From JAVVPL01 sp036655775 (GTDB taxonomy: Bacteria; Bacteroidota; Bacteroidia; Bacteroidales; P3), in NCBI GenBank assembly GCA_036655775.1, contig JAVVPL010000048.1, positions 1-14,363 on the forward strand: a stretch of 14,363 nucleotides of DNA, written 5' to 3'. How positions within the stretch are numbered: position 1 is the stretch's first letter; each line of letters begins with the position of its first letter. The notes under the pieces were generated by a model, which was not told the origin of the DNA, did not search any database, and saw only the letters and a program-made list of their open reading frames with translations. Shown one piece after another: positions 7,589 to 14,363 of this stretch. The translations under genes and the position numbers were made by a program.

Positions 7589-8752
7589 CTATTTATTTTC
7601 ACTTTCAAAAAATTTATTTTTTTCTATCAACACAACTAGAGCATCCACAGCCAGTTCTTCTGGAATATTTTTTTGCACACATTCTTTTCCTTTATACAAA
7701 TGCACTAAGCCCTCTCCAGCTCCAATATAACCAAAATCAGCATCCGCCATTTCTCCAGGTCCATTGACAATGCAACCCATAACTGCAATTTTGAGACCTG
7801 CCAAATGTTGTGTTTTTGCTTTGACCTCTTGTAAAGCTTTTTGAATATTATATTTTGTACGACCACAAGAAGGACAGGCTATAAACTGTGCCTTATAGGC
7901 TCGTCCCCCTGAAGCTTGTATGATTTGCTGCGCTACTTCTATTTCATTTACGGGATCCTCTGTCAAAGAAACACGAATGGTATTTCCTATCCCATCCATC
8001 AACAAGGAGCCTATACCCATCGCAGACAAAATGCGTCCTTCATTTCCATTTCCAGCTTCTGTTACTCCCAAATGCAAAGGATAAGCATATCCTTTAACTT
8101 GCATGCTTTTCACGAATAAACGCACAGCATCGGTCATAGTTTTCACATGACTTGCTTTAAGAGAAATAAGCAAATCATTAAAATTTTCTTCTCTGCAAAT
8201 TTCGATAAATTCCATAGCTGAAGCCACCATACCTTCGGGTGTATTTCCATAACGAGATACGATACGCTCCGATAAGGATCCATGGTTCACTCCTATACGT
8301 ATTGCAGTTTTATTTCTTTTACAAATATGTAAAAGAGGAGCTAATTTTTCATGAATTTTCAATAAAGCCTCTACTTGCTCTTGTTCTGTAAATTGAAATT
8401 TTCCACTATTTTTATCGGTATAATTGCCAGGATTTATTCTTACTTTTTCAACTATACCTGCTGCGATTTCTGCCGCTTGAGGCATATAATGGATATCGGC
8501 TATCAAAGGAAGCGTATAGCCACTTTGTAGCAATTGCGTTTTGATATTGGCTAAATTATATGCTTCTTTATTCCCTGGAGCAGTAATACGTACCATTTCA
8601 CAACCTGCATCGGCCAAAGCTTTGACTTGTTCTACCGTTGCAAGCGTGTTCATAGTATCGGTGTTGGTCATAGACTGTATACGTACAGGCTCTTTCCCTC
8701 CTACTAATAAATTACCAATACGAATCGTGTTTGAAATATAAGGCGTTTCCAT
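7589..8752 (-). CDS. ispG: 4-hydroxy-3-methylbut-2-enyl diphosphate synthase IspG (GcpE), compact form
   Basis: Penultimate enzyme of the MEP isoprenoid pathway: converts MEcPP to HMBPP with a [4Fe-4S] cluster and reducing power from flavodoxin or ferredoxin. From the ATG at 8752 it has 387 residues. The N-terminal TIM barrel (about 1-270) shows RIQSMTNTDT (24-33), ADIHY (85-89), KVRINPGNY (103-111), IRIGVNHGSLSERIVSRYG (151-169) and LHLGVTEAG (226-234). The C-terminal Fe-S domain has CPSCGRT (Cys293, Cys296) and MGCIVNGPGE (Cys327, Glu334), which supply the cluster ligands. NHGSL, SRYG and ADADFGYIG resemble the large Chlamydia/Bacteroidetes/plant enzymes, yet the roughly 200-residue middle A* domain of that type is absent. 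The barrel runs straight into the Fe-S domain near residue 280. A TTG start at 8815 would lie inside the upstream terminator and is rejected. Confidence 0.96.
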   Translation of the reverse strand: METPYISNTIRIGNLLVGGKEPVRIQSMTNTDTMNTLATVEQVKALADAGCEMVRITAPGNKEAYNLANIKTQLLQSGYTLPLIADIHYMPQAAEIAAGIVEKVRINPGNYTDKNSGKFQFTEQEQVEALLKIHEKLAPLLHICKRNKTAIRIGVNHGSLSERIVSRYGNTPEGMVASAMEFIEICREENFNDLLISLKASHVKTMTDAVRLFVKSMQVKGYAYPLHLGVTEAGNGNEGRILSAMGIGSLLMDGIGNTIRVSLTEDPVNEIEVAQQIIQASGGRAYKAQFIACPSCGRTKYNIQKALQEVKAKTQHLAGLKIAVMGCIVNGPGEMADADFGYIGAGEGLVHLYKGKECVQKNIPEELAVDALVVLIEKNKFFESENK

Positions 8753-8766
8753 CTCTATTTTTTTTG

Positions 8767-8774
8767 CAAATGTA
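8767..8774 (-). promoter_or_regulatory. Possible -7 box of the ispG promoter
   Basis: TACATTTG on the minus strand matches the TAnnTTTG -7 consensus. It sits 14 nt upstream of the ispG ATG and 8 nt downstream of the preceding terminator hairpin. No TTTG is present 19-21 nt upstream, where the hairpin stem lies, so the promoter is incomplete by consensus. Transcription from here would give a leader of only a few nucleotides. Confidence 0.4.
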
Positions 8775-8782
8775 CAAAATAA

Positions 8783-8827
8783 AAAGAAAAAGAGCTGTTC
8801 TATATTTACGAACAACTCTTTTTCTTT
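8783..8827 (-). terminator. Rho-independent terminator after the T9SS-type secreted protein gene
   Basis: Arms 8783-8800 and 8810-8827 form an 18-bp stem with a 9-nt loop. The TGTTC/GAACA top and GAG/CTC middle are closed by A/T-rich ends. One C/A mismatch on the plus strand becomes a G-U pair in minus-strand RNA, so the structure is complete for transcripts coming from the 8885-12232 gene. It begins 57 nt after that gene's stop. Confidence 0.8.
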
Positions 8828-8884
8828 AGAAAACAGGGAGCAAAGACTCGCTATTTGAAATGTTTTAGGTATCGCTATTCTAAA

Positions 8885-11800
8885 CTAACGTACCGATAAT
8901 TTATAGGTTTTAATATTATTTGCATCAAATAATCGAACCATATAAATTCCTTGCTGAGGCGTTTTAAAATTATAGGTCCCCGAAACTGTAACACTTTCTA
9001 TAATCCGTCCCATCACATCTATCACCTGAAGTTTGGTATTAGATTGTAAACCATCCATATATATACTACCTTCCTTTACATACATTTTTACCGAAGCAAA
9101 TTGATCTTGCTCAATGTTGACTTCTTTTTTAAATTCGGCAAATAAAGTTAAGTCTGACACTAAGGCAAATGTATATACAGAGTCGGTAGAAACTACCTTA
9201 TCCCCATTTTTCCAAGCAACAAAACTAGCAATTTTAGGCGTAGGAATAGCCACTATGGTAACTAGGGCACTATCTTTAAAACTTCCACCTCCTCTAACTG
9301 TACCTAGAGTAGAATCGTTTGTTTTTACTGTCAACAACCGTTGTAGAGATGCTTCTTTAAAATTTGCTTTTAAATTACGGGCTTGAGAGATTAGAAAACT
9401 GTAGACCGTATCTTTGGATACTACAATGTCATTTTCGGTCCAATTGGCAAATTCATAGGGTGCATTTGCCATTGCTTTAACCTCTACTGTAGAAGCTGAA
9501 TCATATATTCCTTCACCACTTACCGTACCCATTGCTGCATTATTTACACTAAGATCTACTTTATATTTAGTTTTGGCTTTTATCGCTTTTAAACAAAAAT
9601 CATCTACCCGTATACTTGAAAATTCAGGATTTTTAGTCATATAGTTAAGGCCCACATAATAGGACTTGTTTTCAGAGACCATAAATTCTGTTTTTATCTC
9701 TCTCCAAGTGGTATATGCAAACACTTTTTCTTTAGCAACTTTGAGATCCGCAGTTTTAAAACTTCCAGGAGTTCCTAAAGTATTGACTCCAATTGAAAAT
9801 GTAGGATTATTTTTATTAACTCCTTGTCCACCATATTTTACCCAAAGAGAAATCTCATACACACTGTCTGCCGATAAGGTAATACAAGAACTTGTAAACC
9901 AAGCATTCGTAGCGGAACCTATACCTATTCCTTCTAAACATCCTTTATCTCGCCCTATACTGTCTTCCAATATGGACCATTCGCCTCCTGTTTGCGTATT
10001 TGCGGTTATATCTTTCCAATTACCTAAGGTGCTCTTATTTGTAAAACTAGCCATCACAGGGGTATTTAAAGGATAGTAACTCACTACTTTTCCTGAATCG
10101 AAAATTGCATAAGCTGGAATTGGCAATTTAACATACCGATCTCCTTCTTTGTATTCAATAGTTACATCAAATGTATATACACCTTCTTCCGATAAGTCAA
10201 AAGAAGAAGGGAATGTATAGGTTGTAAGCTCATCCGACGACATTCTCGCTTTCATTTTAATTAAGCTAGTAGCTTTTTTTTCTATACGTTTTCCGCCTTC
10301 TTTGATATAGCCTATACATGTACGTATAGAATCATTGTAAACTTGATAACCTGCATTGGAAAAATTAAGCCTTACGGAATCGGTGGCAGTAAGTCCACAG
10401 GCAGATACAGGAAGATTAATTGATCGTACATCTAAACGATGAGGAGTCATTTTAGTCACACTCATCGACCATATTGCCAAAGGCGTTCTTTTTCCTCCTG
10501 CCACAATAGGCGTAATTTGATGGAAACCGATATTTTGAACACCTGAATTTATAGGCGTAAAATCAAGGATTACTTTTGTAGGATACGATGCAAAAACAGA
10601 ATCGGTACGCAAAGTGATTTTTTCAGACAATACTTGAGTCATACTTTCGGGATTAACACCACTACCCAACTTCACTTCCATATCAAAATTCTTATCAAAA
10701 GAAACATAGACCATCTCTATTCTATAGGGAACTCCAGCTTCTAAATCTAAACAATCAGAAAACAACCATTGGTTGTTTGCGTCATCCGCATTGGTACTCG
10801 CAGGTTTCCACAAAATACTTTGTAAAGTTCGGTAATTACCCGACAATAGTACGGTAGACGTATCATCCAACGACCAGCCCCCCGTAGCTGGAGCATAAGC
10901 AGCAGGATAAGCTGTGGTCATACCCAAATAGGGCATCGTGCCAGGTAAAGCTGGCGAAGGAAATGAAAAAGCATATCGTACATCTCCCGCATTTTGTTCA
11001 CTAGCAATATCCTCCCCAGGATTGCGCACAATTAGGTTGGATTGATTATTGTAAATCCAATTGTCTTTATCCCAAACAATCCAAGCACGTACACGATGTT
11101 GAGCGCCTATACTTCCTAAATTTATAAAATTTGCTTCACTACCCTTAGGGGCCAAATAGGCTAATTCGATTTCCCCTCCCGCAGGTATAGAACTTATACT
11201 CCCAAAATCCAATTTAGATTCTATGGTATCTCCATCTATGTATGTGTTTCCCCATACATATTCGGGTTTATCAATTGAATAATATACCTTAAAATTAGCA
11301 GAGGTATTGACCGCTTGCGAACTCAAATTTTTAATTTTCAAGTTCACGACTGCCTTTGACATATCACAAGAAGACACAAACGACATACTGCTGATAGTTA
11401 AATCATTCGTCCAAGGCTCTTCTACTTTTCCCCAAACATTCATTGCCAAGGATAAACCTTCTTGATTTTCTTGTTTCATTCTAGTGGCATCTTTTCCTTG
11501 ATAATCCAAAGTAAATGCTTCTCCCGAATAAGGGATTTCACTATTATAAGCCAACGAACGTATCGCTCCAAAGCGCGTATTGGTGTCATTTTCATAGGAA
11601 GATTTAAGGAGATACGCAATATAATATTCACCATGAGGTAAACGAATTTGAGGCAAAACTGCCGTGATCGTAAACAATTTACAAGTATCTTCAAATTTCC
11701 ATAAAATTCTATTTTTCTCGTATAAATAGCGTTCTGCATAACGGATTTTGGTAGAAACTGTGTGGAAAGCACATTTTTGTGTCAAGGAATCTCCGCCCCA

Positions 11801-12232
11801 AACAATTATGCTATTTTTAGCAAATGGTTCTCCTTTCCAAATTTGTATTTGCAAAGAATCTAACTGAGGTTCTTGATAGCCTATTCGGATTTCATTATAA
11901 TTAGCATCATTATATTTTAATTGCTTAGTGCTCATATAAAATTGCACAGAATCTAATACCCAGGCTCCATCTTTCACATTCAATTGATCGGCCACCCCTT
12001 TTTTAATTTGAGAAGAATAGGTAATTTGTTGGGAAGCATTATAGGTTTTCATCCACATATCATGCACAAAAAAATCAGCCTTTTCCCCCTTGGCTGTATC
12101 TACTAAAACACCTAAATGATTGGCTCCTTTAATGGGACGATTTACCAATAACTGGCTTTGTTGAGCATTGAGTTGTGAAATGCAAAAAAAGAATCCCACA
12201 ATCCATCCACTTGATAATACTAATTTTTTCAT
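8885..12232 (-). CDS. Large secreted multidomain protein with a putative T9SS C-terminal sorting domain
   Basis: A 1115-residue exported protein; no enzymatic domain was recognised. Residues 1-23 are a Sec signal peptide (cleavage likely after LNA). Residues 276-403 look like a CARDB/Ig-like beta domain (DLTISSMSFVSS..., VNLKIKNLSSQAVNTS). Residues about 415-595 and 715-883 each look like jellyroll modules, with QWLFSDCLDLEAGVPYRIE (488-506) and NAWFTSSCITLSADSVYEIS (776-795) as equivalent strands. Residues 890-959 and 965-1036 are two copies of a divergent InlB B-type repeat (GTVSGEG...FANW and GTVRGGG...FVAWKNG). Residues 1043-1115 resemble a type A T9SS sorting domain: LQVIDVMGRII, a Gly-Thr-Tyr turn, then GIYMVRLFDANNIKTYKLSVR-like ending. 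It is therefore probably exported, passed through the outer membrane by T9SS and attached to the surface or released. An adhesin or surface-layer role is a guess. It is a single-gene unit with its own promoter and terminator. Confidence 0.88.
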   Translation of the reverse strand: MKKLVLSSGWIVGFFFCISQLNAQQSQLLVNRPIKGANHLGVLVDTAKGEKADFFVHDMWMKTYNASQQITYSSQIKKGVADQLNVKDGAWVLDSVQFYMSTKQLKYNDANYNEIRIGYQEPQLDSLQIQIWKGEPFAKNSIIVWGGDSLTQKCAFHTVSTKIRYAERYLYEKNRILWKFEDTCKLFTITAVLPQIRLPHGEYYIAYLLKSSYENDTNTRFGAIRSLAYNSEIPYSGEAFTLDYQGKDATRMKQENQEGLSLAMNVWGKVEEPWTNDLTISSMSFVSSCDMSKAVVNLKIKNLSSQAVNTSANFKVYYSIDKPEYVWGNTYIDGDTIESKLDFGSISSIPAGGEIELAYLAPKGSEANFINLGSIGAQHRVRAWIVWDKDNWIYNNQSNLIVRNPGEDIASEQNAGDVRYAFSFPSPALPGTMPYLGMTTAYPAAYAPATGGWSLDDTSTVLLSGNYRTLQSILWKPASTNADDANNQWLFSDCLDLEAGVPYRIEMVYVSFDKNFDMEVKLGSGVNPESMTQVLSEKITLRTDSVFASYPTKVILDFTPINSGVQNIGFHQITPIVAGGKRTPLAIWSMSVTKMTPHRLDVRSINLPVSACGLTATDSVRLNFSNAGYQVYNDSIRTCIGYIKEGGKRIEKKATSLIKMKARMSSDELTTYTFPSSFDLSEEGVYTFDVTIEYKEGDRYVKLPIPAYAIFDSGKVVSYYPLNTPVMASFTNKSTLGNWKDITANTQTGGEWSILEDSIGRDKGCLEGIGIGSATNAWFTSSCITLSADSVYEISLWVKYGGQGVNKNNPTFSIGVNTLGTPGSFKTADLKVAKEKVFAYTTWREIKTEFMVSENKSYYVGLNYMTKNPEFSSIRVDDFCLKAIKAKTKYKVDLSVNNAAMGTVSGEGIYDSASTVEVKAMANAPYEFANWTENDIVVSKDTVYSFLISQARNLKANFKEASLQRLLTVKTNDSTLGTVRGGGSFKDSALVTIVAIPTPKIASFVAWKNGDKVVSTDSVYTFALVSDLTLFAEFKKEVNIEQDQFASVKMYVKEGSIYMDGLQSNTKLQVIDVMGRIIESVTVSGTYNFKTPQQGIYMVRLFDANNIKTYKLSVR

Positions 12233-12524
12233 ATATAAATAATTTTAACAAATAAGTTTTATGGAACTCACATGAAGTTATTTTCGTACCTTTGGGTATG
12301 TTTTTGCTTATGCGCGTTTCATCGTTTTATTTTTTGGTTTTGTATAGCAAAGTTAGCTTTTTTTTTATATCTACCCAAATTATTTAAAAACAAAAAAGAT
12401 ATACTAACTATCAAATGTTTAAAATTATTTATTATTTCTCTGAATCTCATCAAAAAAAACGATTATTTTGTATTTTTATTGTAAATTGTTCCATTTTAAT
12501 TATTAATACACAATTTAATTTATC
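12233..12524. other. Divergent intergenic region between the secreted-protein gene and the repeat-protein gene
   Basis: A 292-base, very AT-rich region separating two divergent genes. It holds the minus-strand promoter at 12348-12379. For the plus strand, a lone TACCTTTG -7 match at 12287-12294 has no -33 partner. A weaker arrangement, TTTG at 12467-12470 then 19 nt then TCCATTTT at 12490-12497, sits at a plausible distance from the ATG at 12525. No tRNA, small RNA or convincing hairpin was seen. A 70-codon open frame at 12272-12484 has only A/T-driven, hydrophobic composition and overlaps the promoter. Confidence 0.6.
12348..12379 (-). promoter_or_regulatory. Bacteroidetes-type promoter of the secreted-protein gene
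   Basis: On the minus strand, TTTG (12376-12379) is followed after 20 nt by TAACTTTG (12348-12355), matching the -33/-7 consensus of the Bacteroidetes primary sigma factor. The expected transcript start near 12341 leaves a leader of about 108 nt before the ATG at 12232. No stable leader structure was noticed. Confidence 0.6.
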
Positions 12525-14160
12525 ATGAATACCTCCAAAATACAAGTCAAACTCATAGCTACTTTAGATAAAATGATGACTCATTTGGAAGAAATCCTTT
12601 CATCTAAAAATGAGGTTCCTCTTATTCAAATTGATATTTTAAAACAAAGCACCTGTGATTTTTATCAATTAATTTCCGATTTAGAACACGAACAAACGCA
12701 AATTGACAAAACTCGATCTTCTTCAATTACTGCAAACGCAATAAAAAATAACACACAAGCAAGAACCGAAACAGAGGCCTGTCCATCAAGCCTTAATCTC
12801 GATACAAATGCACCAATGACCGACACCTGTTTGCAATTTATAAATCAAACAGAAGAACCTTTTCAGCCCGATTTAACTTCCGCCTCTACTTTGCAACCCA
12901 CAGATGTAACTTCTTCTTTTTTAGATCCAGAACAAGCCAAGACTGAGAAAACAGAGATATACAACTATATGGAGAATAATTCGATATTAAATATTATTCC
13001 CAATATAGAAATGCTACATGAAAAGATTGAGGTGGAAGTTGAAACCCATTTAGATCCGAATTTAGAAGTGAATGTTGAAGACCCTCTCGATGCAAATTTA
13101 GAGATGAAAATTGAAACCTCTCTAGATACAAACTTAGAGGTGGAAGTTGAAACCCATTTAACTCCGAATTTAGAAGTGAATGTAGAAGACCCTCTCGATA
13201 CAAATTTAGAGATGGAAATTGAAACCTCTCTAGATACAAACTTAGAGATGGAAGTTGAAAACCATTTAACTCCGAATTTAGAAGTGAATGTAGAAGACCC
13301 TCTCGATACAAATTTANNNNNNNNNNNNNNNNNNNNNNNNNNNNNNNNNNNNNNNNNNNNNNNNNNNNNNNNNNNNNNNNNNNNNNNNNNNNNNNNNNNN
13401 NNNNNNNNNNNNNNNNACCTCTCTAGATACAAACTTAGAGATGGAAGTTGAAAACCATTTAACTCCGAATTCAGAAGTGAATGTTGAAGACACTCTCGAT
13501 ACAAATTTAGAGATAGAGTTTGATCTAGCTAATTTTGATGAATTTTCAGATCCATTGTTTTGGAATAAACAAGAAAAAGAAGAGGTAGAAGCTCAAAAAA
13601 TATTACAAGAAGCTGAAACTCAAAAAATGTTTATTGAGGAATTTGGCGAACCTGAATTATTTGTAGCTAGCATGGCTGAATTATCAAAATCAACCCCAAA
13701 GTCCTCTACAGCTATGCCCCACACGACACATTTGCTTAATCGTCTCAAAACTATGAATGAGTCTAACAAATCTCAAAATACGCAAGAAAACATCAACAAT
13801 CCTTTAGATATTTTCTCTTCACTCCAAACCATCGCTGACAAATATAATAATACGACACAAACTATTAACGATCAAGCATCCACAGAACAACATTCAACAC
13901 TCAATTTCGCGGCTGAAAAAAGCAATATCAGCGATCTTAAATCAGCAATCGGGATCAACGAAAAATTTTTATTTATCAACGACTTATTTAAAGGGAATAT
14001 GAAAGAATGCACCGATATGATTTTACAACTCAATGAAGCCGAAAATATCGAAAAAGCTTTTGAAATTCTCACACCTATAAAAGAAAAATATCATTGGGAG
14101 GAAATGTCTCTAGCCTATGTCACTTTGATGGATTTTGTAGCTCGTCGTTTTCACTCCTAA
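12525..14160 (+). CDS. Acidic tandem-repeat protein with conserved C-terminal 'AIGINEKF' region, interrupted by an assembly gap
   Basis: Function unknown. It begins at 12525 with a short helical N-terminal segment (about residues 1-58, with VPLIQIDILKQSTCDFYQLI). A polar linker follows, then acidic 12-residue repeats from about residue 168. After the gap the frame runs to a stop at 14160. The C-terminal part has a charged helix (EKEEVEAQKILQEAETQKM), a low-complexity linker and a final domain with SDLKSAIGINEKFLFINDLF, FKGNMKECTDMILQLNEAE and DFVARRF. That ending is familiar to me from uncharacterised Bacteroidetes proteins with a similar short N-terminal helix and variable middle; this is from memory. 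The two halves are in different frames only because the 100 Ns are a placeholder, so I call one gene rather than a pseudogene. No signal peptide is present, so it is probably cytoplasmic. nadD follows 15 nt later, suggesting an operon. Confidence 0.8.
13026..13506 (+). repeat. 108-bp coding tandem repeat (three 36-bp subunits), spanning the assembly gap
   Basis: The unit encodes three related 12-residue motifs in order: A (LEVEVETHLTPN), B (LEVNVEDPLDTN), C (LEMEIETSLDTN). A copies start at 13026, 13134 and 13242, exactly 108 bp apart. Eight 12-mers precede the gap. After it come the end of a C motif (13417-13434), one A (13435-13470) and one B (13471-13506). Copies are nearly identical at the DNA level, with a few changes such as CAT to AAC context and Leu to Ser in the last B. 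Each motif has the frame L-E-x-x-[VI]-E, a polar turn, then L-x-x-N. The array is acidic, and its near identity suggests recent unit-by-unit expansion. Confidence 0.95.
13317..13416. other. Assembly gap of 100 Ns inside the tandem repeat
   Basis: Exactly 100 undetermined bases, the usual placeholder for a gap of unknown size. The last codon before it is complete (Leu of a C motif) and the first base after it begins a codon of a C motif (Thr-Ser-Leu-Asp-Thr-Asn). If the repeat simply continues, the missing DNA is 15 bp plus n times 108 bp, always a multiple of three. The apparent shift between the two halves is therefore an artefact of the placeholder length. Confidence 0.93.
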
Positions 14161-14175
14161 GTAAACCCGCTCTAT

Positions 14176-14363
14176 ATGCAAACGACCTCTCATATTTTAT
14201 TATTTTTTGGGTCCTTCAATCCAATTCACAAAGGACATTTATTTTTGGCCAAAACAGCTATAGAACAGTATCATTTTGATGAAGTTTGGTTTGTTTTATC
14301 GCCTCTCAATCCTTTTAAACAGGCGACACATCTATTATCTGAAAAAGATCGAATGCAAATGAT
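14176..14363 (+). CDS. nadD: Nicotinate-nucleotide adenylyltransferase NadD, N-terminal part (cut by the window edge)
   Basis: Adenylates nicotinic acid mononucleotide to deamido-NAD in NAD biosynthesis, in the cytoplasm. The first 62 residues are present. GSFNPIHKGHL (residues 12-22) is the nucleotidyltransferase (T/H)xGH signature in the NadD form. The N-P-I-H context and the following DEVWFVLSPLNPFK (35-48) separate it from CoaD, which normally reads G-S-F-D-P-x-T-x-G-H. LLSEKDRMQM (53-62) continues the family pattern. The ATG at 14176 is the first start after an in-frame stop, which is the stop of the repeat-protein gene 15 nt upstream, so the two genes are in the same frame and probably co-transcribed. 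Confidence 0.92.
   Translation, partial: MQTTSHILLFFGSFNPIHKGHLFLAKTAIEQYHFDEVWFVLSPLNPFKQATHLLSEKDRMQM

Noticed and set aside
7542..7767. Two small plus-strand open frames near the ispG terminator.
   Set aside because: Both lie antisense to the ispG 3' end, start in the terminator T-run and have Phe/Leu-rich composition driven by base content.
8753..8815. N-terminal extension of ispG from a TTG at 8815.
   Set aside because: It would place the start inside the upstream terminator stem and upstream of the -7 box. The family begins at the METPYI... start at 8752.
12272..12484. Plus-strand 70-codon open frame in the divergent intergenic region.
   Set aside because: It is hydrophobic and Lys/Phe/Leu-rich as expected from AT-rich DNA, overlaps the minus-strand promoter, and has no recognisable feature.
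12965..13504. Long open frames on the minus strand through the tandem repeat.
   Set aside because: They are antisense to the acidic repeat, are open only because the 36-bp unit has no stop in those frames, and have no plausible start context or recognisable domain.
13026..13506. Regular repeats that could suggest a CRISPR array or other noncoding array.
   Set aside because: The repeat is continuous with no unique spacers, is a multiple of three, and lies wholly within a coding frame with conservative codon changes.
13441..14160. Separate downstream gene starting at an internal ATG after the gap.
   Set aside because: That ATG lies inside a repeat motif. The preceding six codons continue the C motif in the same frame, so this is the second half of the 12525 gene.

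Overview
The window looks like a draft chromosomal contig from a member of the Bacteroidota, most likely an uncultured Bacteroidales. Four signs support this. The DNA is AT-rich. Promoters are of the Bacteroidetes type (TTTG, about 19-21 nt, TAnnTTTG), with no Shine-Dalgarno sites. One large secreted protein ends in what looks like a type IX secretion (T9SS) sorting domain. The protein sequences of LigA, LptF/G, IspG and NadD carry Bacteroidetes-style signatures. A run of exactly 100 Ns (13317-13416) marks an assembly gap of unknown length. No RNA gene, insertion sequence, CRISPR array or phage gene was seen.

Layout. Positions 1-12232 are all read on the minus strand, as three transcription units. 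(1) The T9SS-type secreted protein (12232 to 8885) has a good promoter at 12348-12379 and a strong terminator at 8783-8827. (2) ispG (8752 to 7589) starts right after that terminator and ends at a second hairpin at 7505-7542. (3) A long, tightly packed set starts at a textbook promoter (7470-7500). It runs valS, a small lipoprotein-like gene, an LptF/LptG-family permease, two GT4-type glycosyltransferases and ligA, which leaves the window at position 1. Intergenic spaces inside it are mostly below 35 nt, and permease and glycosyltransferase share a TAATG stop/start. The permease (lipopolysaccharide export) and the two glycosyltransferases suggest a cell-envelope theme between the housekeeping genes valS and ligA.

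From 12525 the plus strand carries a gene for an acidic protein with a 108-bp (36-aa) tandem repeat that contains the assembly gap. It is followed 15 nt later by nadD, which runs off the right end. The reading frame appears broken across the gap only because the 100 Ns are a placeholder. Repeat arithmetic predicts a true missing length of 15 bp plus a multiple of 108 bp.

Most of the window is ordinary core genome. I found no convincing new multi-gene system. The items most worth a second look are a compact IspG that has the sequence style of the large three-domain Bacteroidetes/Chlamydia enzymes but lacks their middle domain, and the expanding acidic repeat protein next to nadD.
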